This document shows positions 1-6,203 of a stretch of 64,000 bases of DNA, in pieces. A program made the translations under genes and the position numbers. This DNA is from CAYVIB01 sp964451365. GTDB lineage: Bacteria; Pseudomonadota; Gammaproteobacteria; Pseudomonadales; Cellvibrionaceae. Where the stretch lies: positions 1-64,000 of the forward strand of contig CAYVIB010000022.1 in the NCBI GenBank assembly GCA_964451365.1, in the 5' to 3' direction. The notes under the pieces were generated by a model, which had not been told where the DNA came from, did no database searches, and worked only from the letters and a program-made list of their open reading frames with translations. Numbering within the stretch: position 1 is the stretch's first letter; every line of letters begins with the position of its first letter.

Positions 1-73
1 CCAGGCCGCGCTCCGGCACAAGACAAGGCACGTTACCTCTAACCCGCAACAGAGTCCACTATTTACGCCGTTT

Positions 74-97
74 AACCCGGCTATTCACGGGTTTTTT
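74..97 (+). terminator. Rho-independent terminator of a gene left of the window
   Basis: AACCCG (74-79) pairs with CGGGTT (88-93) and is followed by a T run (92-97) on the + strand. The opposite strand has no T run, so it ends a rightward gene that lies outside the window. I see no gene in 1-125. Confidence 0.6.
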
Positions 98-125
98 GAC
101 CACGGCCTAATCATTCCAGCGGAAT

Positions 126-893
126 CTACCCCAGACTCTTGAGCGCCCATTTGCGCACCTTCTTGTTCGGCGACTGCTCCGCAATCAGGTTGAACAGACT
201 GGTATACTTGCCGAATTCCGGATGGTCGGCCAGATAGCGGATCATCTGCCCCTGCAGTTCGAGGTCCAGTTTATCCTTGGTCTTGACCAGCAACCGGTCC
301 CTTAATTCTGCTTCCACCAGTTCCGTCAGGGCGGGTTCATAAACGCGGAATTCATTGGCCTTGTTAATCCCGGTTAATGCCAGGTCATCATGACCGCTGT
401 CGATAAAACGCATCCACAACGCCACTGAAGGTTTGCGTCCAGTCTGTTCAAATTTTTCACTGGCGATAACCGGATTCCAGCGGGCGTAGTCCGAGAGGCT
501 CTTCAGTGCTTGCCGCGCATGCTTTTTTGTTCCGCGTTTGGGGGCGTCAGCAGCGACTTTTTCCAATGTTTCCCTGTACTTGCTGTTGCCGGACGCCGCC
601 AGTGCCTTTGCCGCCCAGGCAAGTTCCTGCAATTCGTCGCGGGACGGCTTTTCATTTTTATAACTGTTCAGTATCCGGGATTCTATTTCATCGAATAACC
701 TGGTATCGGTAACACCGGAGTAATCATGTATTTTTTTGTAGGTCTGAATCCGCAGTAACGTTGATCCTTCTTTTACATTTTCGATGTAAGCGTCAACAAA
801 ATCCGACGCTGCCGCGGTATTTGCCAGTAGCATCACCCATAACAAAAACAACCATTGGAACCGACTGGTGGTTTTTAATTTGCCTGTTTTCAT
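126..893 (-). CDS. Exported alpha-helical protein of unknown function
   Basis: This protein has 255 residues. I chose the ATG at 893 because a typical signal peptide follows at once (basic start MKTGKLKTTSR, hydrophobic stretch, then ANTAAAS). The start also overlaps the stop of the upstream phosphopantetheinyl transferase gene in an ATGA arrangement, which points to translational coupling. The mature part is hydrophilic and predicted helical, with repeated Leu/Ala helices and an ending (VRKWALKSLG) that resembles HEAT-type repeats. No catalytic motif is visible. I do not recognise the family. A periplasmic scaffold or binding role is only a guess. Confidence 0.75.
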   Translation of the reverse strand: MKTGKLKTTSRFQWLFLLWVMLLANTAAASDFVDAYIENVKEGSTLLRIQTYKKIHDYSGVTDTRLFDEIESRILNSYKNEKPSRDELQELAWAAKALAASGNSKYRETLEKVAADAPKRGTKKHARQALKSLSDYARWNPVIASEKFEQTGRKPSVALWMRFIDSGHDDLALTGINKANEFRVYEPALTELVEAELRDRLLVKTKDKLDLELQGQMIRYLADHPEFGKYTSLFNLIAEQSPNKKVRKWALKSLG

Positions 894-1660
894 GATATAT
901 CCCCCATTTCCGTAAAACCATTTGCGTAAACAAGTTGTTTGACCGCATTTTTTTCGCCCGGTTGCCACATCAGTTGAAACGCCTTTTCCTCCGTCGCTGA
1001 AGGATACCAAAAGCAGGTGTCGAAGTGGGACCGGCTCGCCAGCGAAACGACGTCCCGCGTGTGAGTTACCAGTGATAACAAATTAATGTTTTGATTATTG
1101 CTGTATCGACCGTCTATATCCGGAACGGGTTCAAAAATGCGGCGTTCGCTGAATATGGAGCTGTCCTTGACTTTAACCTGCGCCTCCAGGCAGGTCCAAA
1201 AAACGGTGAAGGCGGTAACCGGCGAAAACAACTTTGCTTCGGCGATTTGTTTAACGATACCGGGAGAGAAAAAGCTGTCCGCTTTTTTCACCAGCTTTTC
1301 GCAACGCGATATATTTTCCACATCCACGCCGATATCGCTGTCAGCAACTGCGTAAACCACCGCGTCCGGGCAGTGGGAGAGGCTGAACCATATTTTTTTG
1401 CCCGCTTTGTTCAGAAGCGGCTTACCGTTGGGCGAATAATTAAAACAGACTTCCCCCGGTCCGCATTCCAGTCGCCTGCCTAATTCAGTTTTAGCGATAT
1501 AACGCGCGATAAGGAAGCGGGCGCGCGCGTCCTGTTTTTTGAACAGGCGCAGTCTCGCCTGTTCATGGCTGTCGAGAAACCGAACCGCTTCATCGGCAAG
1601 CTGTTGGTTCAGTATTTCGTTGCCGAGAGGAAAATAAAAAACATCGATTGTTGTTTTCAT
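890..1660 (-). CDS. 4'-phosphopantetheinyl transferase superfamily protein (Sfp/AcpT type)
   Basis: The 256-residue protein carries the three signatures of Sfp-type transferases, which move the phosphopantetheine arm of CoA onto a serine of an acyl or peptidyl carrier protein. They are GKPLL, then a FSLSHC segment, the Mg-binding IGVDVE, and a late WTCLEAQVKVKD in which Trp and Glu are kept. The usual WTxKEA has Leu in place of Lys here. It is a cytoplasmic enzyme. Its stop overlaps the start of the exported protein downstream. No polyketide or NRPS gene is in the window, so the carrier protein it serves is unknown. Confidence 0.85.
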   Translation of the reverse strand: MKTTIDVFYFPLGNEILNQQLADEAVRFLDSHEQARLRLFKKQDARARFLIARYIAKTELGRRLECGPGEVCFNYSPNGKPLLNKAGKKIWFSLSHCPDAVVYAVADSDIGVDVENISRCEKLVKKADSFFSPGIVKQIAEAKLFSPVTAFTVFWTCLEAQVKVKDSSIFSERRIFEPVPDIDGRYSNNQNINLLSLVTHTRDVVSLASRSHFDTCFWYPSATEEKAFQLMWQPGEKNAVKQLVYANGFTEMGDIS

Positions 1661-1687
1661 GAATGAAAAGAAGCTGGTCAGGTATTG

Positions 1688-3355
1688 TCAGTGCTCGGCC
1701 GAAATACACCGGTTTCTGCCGCCGCTTTTAGCTTGGTAAAGGGCTTTGTCAGCGCGTTCGAACACGGACTCCACGGAATCGTTTTTTGCAAAGCCGGCGA
1801 TACCAACGGAAATTGAAATATCCACCGGTGTATCCCGAAAACGAAACGGCATGGACGCAACCGTGGAACGGATGGTATCAAGAACGTCGAGCGCTTGTCG
1901 CGTATCGGTTTCCGGCATAATGATTACAAACTCTTCTCCACCGAATCGCGCGATAAAATCCACTTCACGCAAGCGCGACGACATCGTCTTTGCGATGGTT
2001 TTAATCACCTTGTCCCCGGCCTGGTGGCCGTAGGTGTCGTTGACCTGCTTGAATAAATCGATATCGCAGATACAGATGGTAAGCGGGCGTTGATAGCGCT
2101 GGTAACGCTGAAATTCCTGGAAAACGCGCTCGTTGAACGCTTCGCGATTCGGCAACCGGGTTAAATGATCATGCGTTGCCTTGTAGCGCTGTTCCTCAAG
2201 TTGCCGCTTGGATTCCCTCGCCTCGGTTTCAATGGTTTCCACCCGATTCATCAACACTTCGAGCTGCGTGGCAAGCGATTCTTTTTCCTCTTGGCTGTGC
2301 TGATAACTGACCAGCGCCTGTTGAATGGTATCCAGGTGATCCGTGACCGACTGTTTTAACTGCTCCAGGTTCTGCGACTGTCGGACCGAGGTTTGGATAC
2401 TTTCCACTTGCAGCGAAACAGCCGATGACAGGTTCCGTGCGGCACCGGATTGGGCGGCTTCACTTTTTATCACCAGTCCCAGCGCTTCGCCGATGCTCAG
2501 CAGCTCCTCATCGATGCGCTGGAGATAATCGCCAAACTCCCGGTCGGCACTGAGGTAACGCTGCATCAAGATGTCCCGGATATCCTCTAGTGTCACCGCC
2601 AGGGCATACCAGTCCAGCCCGCGGCTCAGGCGGGACCGGACAATGGAAATCTTATGTTTGATGACATCGTTTGGGTCGACATTATTGATCAGGTTTTTCA
2701 GCGTGTTCTCAATGCGAACCGCAACCTTTTCGTACTCATCTTCCGAACCAGCACTGGTAATGGGCGTCAACTGTTCGGCCGGAGTGGGAATGTCTTCACT
2801 GTTATCTTCTTCATCGATATCTTCGTTTTCCGGGTCCGCCTTTTTCGCCAGCGTTTTCCGCCCCTTCAGGCGGGCCACGAGCCCCTGTGCCGGCCGTGCC
2901 GCCGCGTTGATCGCCTCCCGTTGCAACAGGGCAAGCCCGGAAATAATGGCGGGATAGTGGCGCCACGCGACCAGTTTCGACTTCAACTCCTTCTTGAAAG
3001 CGGACAATTGCCTGGCGGTATCGGCGGAAATTTGCAGTTCGAGCAACAAATCGGCCATTCGGTTCAGGTCGTCGACCGCGCCGGCGGACGCCGCCTCGCG
3101 CTTGCTTTCGAATTCCACCACCGCCTGTTCCACTCGCTGTAACTGCGCCAGTACCTCCGTAGCGGTGCCGCCGCGAAAAGTCTCCTTCAGGTTGGCCAGT
3201 TCCGTGTCCAGCGCCGGGTCAAGGCCGTCCGCCACGGCGCTGAGGTTAATGAGGGTTTTGCGCGCGAATTCCGACTGCGCGGCGGAATGCTTTTCCAGAC
3301 GCTCCAGCTCTTCCAGCGTCGTCAGGTACTTTTCGCGGTAATTTGAAGCGGTCAT
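1688..3355 (-). CDS. GGDEF diguanylate cyclase with long helical N-terminus
   Basis: This 555-residue protein ends in a full GGDEF domain (about 390-550) with RFGGEEF as its active site. RExD lies five residues before it, the usual allosteric I-site for product inhibition, so it should make cyclic di-GMP from two GTP. The preceding ~385 residues are soluble and rich in heptad-like Leu/Gln/Glu, including an acidic stretch near 190-215 (DEEDNSEDIPTP), with coiled coil before the cyclase. There is no membrane segment. The gene precedes dsbA and cytochrome c4 as does PA5487 (DgcH) in P. aeruginosa, from memory. Confidence 0.92.
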   Translation of the reverse strand: MTASNYREKYLTTLEELERLEKHSAAQSEFARKTLINLSAVADGLDPALDTELANLKETFRGGTATEVLAQLQRVEQAVVEFESKREAASAGAVDDLNRMADLLLELQISADTARQLSAFKKELKSKLVAWRHYPAIISGLALLQREAINAAARPAQGLVARLKGRKTLAKKADPENEDIDEEDNSEDIPTPAEQLTPITSAGSEDEYEKVAVRIENTLKNLINNVDPNDVIKHKISIVRSRLSRGLDWYALAVTLEDIRDILMQRYLSADREFGDYLQRIDEELLSIGEALGLVIKSEAAQSGAARNLSSAVSLQVESIQTSVRQSQNLEQLKQSVTDHLDTIQQALVSYQHSQEEKESLATQLEVLMNRVETIETEARESKRQLEEQRYKATHDHLTRLPNREAFNERVFQEFQRYQRYQRPLTICICDIDLFKQVNDTYGHQAGDKVIKTIAKTMSSRLREVDFIARFGGEEFVIIMPETDTRQALDVLDTIRSTVASMPFRFRDTPVDISISVGIAGFAKNDSVESVFERADKALYQAKSGGRNRCISAEH

Positions 3356-3465
3356 TGGCAGGTTGCCCGGCAGAAATTTCCTTGGGGAAAGTATAAAGTA
3401 TAGCCAGTGCGACCGCCGGGAGGGGAAGAAAGCGGCGGCCCGCTCGGGGCCACCGGCAAACAGAT

Positions 3466-4104
3466 TTATTTTTCGGCGCGGATTTTTTCCACCAGGAACT
3501 TGGCGACCTTCAGCATGTCCTGCTGGCTGCCAGCGGAACCGGCGGTTACGCGATATTTTCCATCTACGATGATCTCCGGCGTGCCGGAAATTTTAAAACC
3601 CCGCGCGCGGGAGTCGGCCTGCTGAACCTGGCTGCTGACGCCGAACGAATCGAAGACCTTGTCAAACTTTTCCCGTTCCACACCGGCGTCGGCAAACAGT
3701 GGGTATATTTCGTCCTTGTCGCTCAGGCGCTTGTTTTGCTTATGCATGGCCGCAAAAACCTTCTCGTGGACGGAATCCAGCACACCCAGCGATTTTGCGG
3801 TATAGAAAATACGGGCGTGAGTCTCCATGTTTCCACGCCATATGGCAGGCGACTTAACCAGTTCCACATCATCTTCCAGCGTTTTTTCCCAACTGTTGAT
3901 CAGTGGTTCAAAACTGTAGCAGTGACCACACCCGTACCAGAAAACTTCGGTCACCTCTATTTTGCCGGGAGTAATGGTGGGCACCGGGGTGTCCAGTGCA
4001 ATGTAATGCTTTCCCTCTTCGTAGGTCGCGGCCTGGGGGGCATCCTCCTGCGCGCAGGCAGCAAGGGAGACTAGTAGTCCTGCCAAAAATGCAATAACTC
4101 GCAT
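3466..4104 (-). CDS. dsbA: Thiol:disulfide interchange protein DsbA, probable lipoprotein
   Basis: DsbA introduces disulfides into exported proteins. The 212-residue sequence has FWYGCGHCYSFEP, with the active pair at Cys59 and Cys62, and a GTPE cis-Pro loop near 174. The N-terminus MRVIAFLAGLLVSLAAC fits a lipobox (L14-A15-A16-C17) rather than a plain signal peptidase I site, so the enzyme is predicted to be lipid-anchored. Gammaproteobacterial DsbA is normally soluble, while lipoprotein DsbAs are known in Neisseria. An AGGAG precedes the ATG. Upstream, on the same strand, is cytochrome c4. Confidence 0.93.
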   Translation of the reverse strand: MRVIAFLAGLLVSLAACAQEDAPQAATYEEGKHYIALDTPVPTITPGKIEVTEVFWYGCGHCYSFEPLINSWEKTLEDDVELVKSPAIWRGNMETHARIFYTAKSLGVLDSVHEKVFAAMHKQNKRLSDKDEIYPLFADAGVEREKFDKVFDSFGVSSQVQQADSRARGFKISGTPEIIVDGKYRVTAGSAGSQQDMLKVAKFLVEKIRAEK

Positions 4105-4245
4105 GGTAAGCTCCTGATCGATCTATCTGATTAGTGAGTATTCGTGTGTTATGGGCGGCTATTAAATCATTGTTTTTATTAACCGTGGGTGAACAGCTTC
4201 CCGATAAGCGACTGCGCGAGGCGACAACCGCCGCCCCGACCAAAA

Positions 4246-4890
4246 TTAATGCAGTCCGGAAATGTAGTTCGCCACCGCCTGGATTTCAGCATCACTCATT
4301 TTAGATGCGATGGTGCGCATCATCATGGCTTCGTCGTTGGTGCGGTCGCCAGCGCGGAAATCCCGCAGTTGTTTTTCTATGTACTGGGGATATTGGCCGC
4401 CCAGGCGGGGAAATGCCGCCGGCTCGTTACCCTGGCCACGAGGCGAGTGGCATCCGGCGCAGGCCGGTATTTTTTCCTCCAGGTTTCCGGCGCGATAAAG
4501 CATTTCGCCGAGGGCAACCCCATCGACCTCCTCGCCGGTGTAGACCTTCACACTCTGCTCCTTGGCGCCGCTCAGTTGCATGGTTTGGGCGTCGTAATAA
4601 GCCGCCAGGTCCGCCAGATCCTGTTCACTCATGTTATCCAGCAGGCCCGCCATTTCGGGAACCACGCGATCCAGGGTTTTGATATCGATAAGCTGGTTCA
4701 GGATGTATCTCTCCCCCAGGCCCGCCAGTTTGGGGAAACTCGGCGCAGTGCCATTGCCATCCTGCCCGTGGCAGGCGGTGCAGGTTGCGGACAGTGCCTC
4801 TCCCCGGGCGGGGTCTCCAGCGGCCGTTGCCGTGGCGGAAACTAGGGTGGTCAACCCCAAAGTCAACATAATGGAAATCAGGTTCTTCAT
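4246..4890 (-). CDS. Diheme cytochrome c4
   Basis: This periplasmic electron carrier has 214 residues, the usual c4 length. A signal peptide (about 1-24, ending ATATAAG) is followed by two homologous cytochrome c domains with heme sites CTACH (37-41) and CAGCH (144-148). Cytochrome c4 passes electrons from the bc1 complex to terminal oxidases and is membrane-associated in Pseudomonas. A cytochrome oxidase locus lies at 26.6-35.4 kb. The gene is divergent from engB and is followed on the same strand by dsbA. Confidence 0.93.
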   Translation of the reverse strand: MKNLISIMLTLGLTTLVSATATAAGDPARGEALSATCTACHGQDGNGTAPSFPKLAGLGERYILNQLIDIKTLDRVVPEMAGLLDNMSEQDLADLAAYYDAQTMQLSGAKEQSVKVYTGEEVDGVALGEMLYRAGNLEEKIPACAGCHSPRGQGNEPAAFPRLGGQYPQYIEKQLRDFRAGDRTNDEAMMMRTIASKMSDAEIQAVANYISGLH

Positions 4891-5070
4891 TGGATCTTCC
4901 GTTTATACTTCGTGAGAATCAACGCCGGATTATCTTGCCGGTACCGGATGCCGGCCCAAAACCCGGATTCGATAATTGAGTTAGAATACGCCGGGCCCCA
5001 ACCCGGACGAGACGCGCATTATATACACTAAGCGCGGCTATCACATCATTAGAAAAGCCGAACTTTAACT

Positions 5071-5718
5071 ATGACGGAAATCAACTTCCGAAAAGCGCAA
5101 TTTTTAATCAGCGCGCCCACGCTGGCGGAATGCCCTCCTGAAACAGGAGCGGAAGTGGCCTTCGCCGGCCGTTCCAACGCCGGCAAATCGAGTGCAATTA
5201 ATCGACTGACGGACAATAACAAGCTGGCGCGCACCAGTAAAACTCCCGGCCGCACCCAGTTAATCAACTTTTTTTCCCTCGACCTGGAGGGCCAAAAAAG
5301 ACTGGTGGACCTGCCGGGATACGGCTACGCCAAGGTGCCGCTGGCAACCAAAAAGCAGTGGCAGCAACATCTTTCGGATTACCTTTACGGGCGCCAGGTC
5401 CTTAAGGGTCTGGTGCTCGTGATGGATATTCGCCACCCGCTGCAGGAATTCGACACCATGATGATCAACTGGGCCGTCGACGCCAATATGCCAATCCACC
5501 TGCTGCTGACCAAGGCGGACAAATTGAAATCCGGCGCCGCCAAAAATACCCTGCTCGCCGTCCGGCGGCACATGGAGGAGGCCAATGTGGAGGACCTCGT
5601 ATCCACCCAAATTTTTTCGGCCCTTAAGGGCCAGGGGCTGGAGGAGCTTGAGTCCGTGGTGAATCGTTGGTTATCAGGGGGCGCCGAGACGGTGGAAACA
5701 AATGCCCTGCCTGATTAA
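5071..5718 (+). CDS. engB: Ribosome biogenesis GTPase EngB (YihA/YsxC)
   Basis: The 215-residue protein is a small Ras-like GTPase needed for 50S subunit assembly. The G1 loop GRSNAGKS is at 33-40, the G2 region is TPGRTQLINFF, G3 is DLPGYGYAKV (from 80) and G4 is TKAD (147-150). G5 is close to FSALKGQGLEEL. Length and motifs match the family. The gene faces polA across a 485-bp gap that holds sRNA signals, as in E. coli and P. aeruginosa. No + strand terminator follows it. Confidence 0.96.
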   Translation: MTEINFRKAQFLISAPTLAECPPETGAEVAFAGRSNAGKSSAINRLTDNNKLARTSKTPGRTQLINFFSLDLEGQKRLVDLPGYGYAKVPLATKKQWQQHLSDYLYGRQVLKGLVLVMDIRHPLQEFDTMMINWAVDANMPIHLLLTKADKLKSGAAKNTLLAVRRHMEEANVEDLVSTQIFSALKGQGLEELESVVNRWLSGGAETVETNALPD

Positions 5719-5762
5719 TTTGCACGCTTCCGGAGTCCCGCTGGGCGCGCCCTGCAAGGCAT

Positions 5763-5797
5763 AAAAAAACCCAGTGGCCTTGGGGAAAACCACTGGG
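5763..5797 (-). terminator. Rho-independent terminator T2 (minus strand)
   Basis: Read on the minus strand, CCCAGTGG (5797-5790) and CCACTGGG (5777-5770) form an 8-bp stem followed by seven T (5769-5763). The + strand side has no T run, so it does not end engB. It closes a minus-strand transcript distinct from the one ended at 5949. Confidence 0.8.
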
Positions 5798-5890
5798 CTA
5801 ACAACTGATGCTCGCAGAAAGTTCGTTTCACATTCGAGCATCAAAGGGCTTAACTTAAGACATTTAAAAAAAAGCTTTGTTCATATAAAT
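5763..5890 (-). ncRNA. Candidate second small RNA or 3' extension, ending at T2
   Basis: Downstream of terminator 5949-5988, a second minus-strand stretch has its own structure. GATGCTCG (5807-5814) and CGAGCATC (5835-5842) make an 8-bp stem around a loop with a further GAAA/TTTC pairing, then terminator T2 follows directly. A possible -10 (TATTTATAT) lies near 5889-5897, but no convincing -35 is visible, so the 5' end is uncertain. It could be an independent sRNA or the tail of read-through from the upstream RNA. Inference from structure only. Confidence 0.4.
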
Positions 5891-5948
5891 AAGCTCAGAC
5901 CAGATAAAGTTGAGATCAAAAGCTCAAATCGCAAGGGAACTGGCAGGC

Positions 5949-5988
5949 AAAAAAAAAGCCCTGGGGTGTTGGGGGCACCTGCAGGGCT
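5949..5988 (-). terminator. Rho-independent terminator T1 (minus strand)
   Basis: On the minus strand AGCCCTG (5988-5982) pairs with CAGGGCT (5963-5957). Inside, GGTG pairs with CACC around a C-rich loop (CCCCCAA). Nine T follow (5957-5949). It ends the candidate ErsA-like RNA and may also serve polA. Confidence 0.88.
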
Positions 5989-6087
5989 ATTGCTATCGCT
6001 TGGGGAAGCTTCTTCAATCAATAACTAGGTTGGAGAAAACCTATTTACTACAAACTACAATCTGAAAACATCAAAATTGCTCGCTCG
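5949..6087 (-). ncRNA. Candidate envelope-stress small RNA in the Spot 42/ErsA position
   Basis: A transcript of about 135-140 nt is predicted on the minus strand between polA and engB. It would start about 7 nt after a sigmaE-type -10 (TCAGA, 6097-6093) and end at terminator T1. Spot 42 (spf) lies between polA and engB in enterics. ErsA of P. aeruginosa lies in the same gap, is about this size and depends on the sigmaE homologue AlgU; these facts are recalled. The RNA holds C-rich single-stranded stretches (TTCTCC near 6035, TTCCCC near 6003) suited to pairing with ribosome binding sites. Promoter and terminator are seen; the RNA and its targets are inferred. Confidence 0.68.
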
Positions 6088-6092
6088 TAGTC

Positions 6093-6120
6093 TCTGACTT
6101 GGCTGCACGGGGGAAGTTCC
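6093..6120 (-). promoter_or_regulatory. SigmaE/AlgU-type promoter of the candidate sRNA
   Basis: On the minus strand GGAACTT (6120-6114) is followed by a 16-bp spacer and TCAGA (6097-6093). This fits the consensus of RpoE/AlgU (GAACTT, 16-17 bp, TCnnA). It points toward terminator T1, 105 bp downstream, and starts about 85 bp beyond the polA stop codon. Confidence 0.7.
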
Positions 6121-6203
6121 GGGAAATTGAAAAATTTTTTGTACTTCTGACAAAACACAAACCAGCTCACATCGCCGGTTACTGTTCCATCACAACAGGC
6201 ACG

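Noticed and set aside
5770..5797. Hairpin after engB as its terminator
   Set aside because: The T run is on the minus-strand side only, so it does not act for the + strand engB transcript.
5774..6028. An 84-codon + strand frame between engB and polA
   Set aside because: It runs through both terminator hairpins and the candidate sRNA. Lys-rich content comes from the A runs of the terminators.
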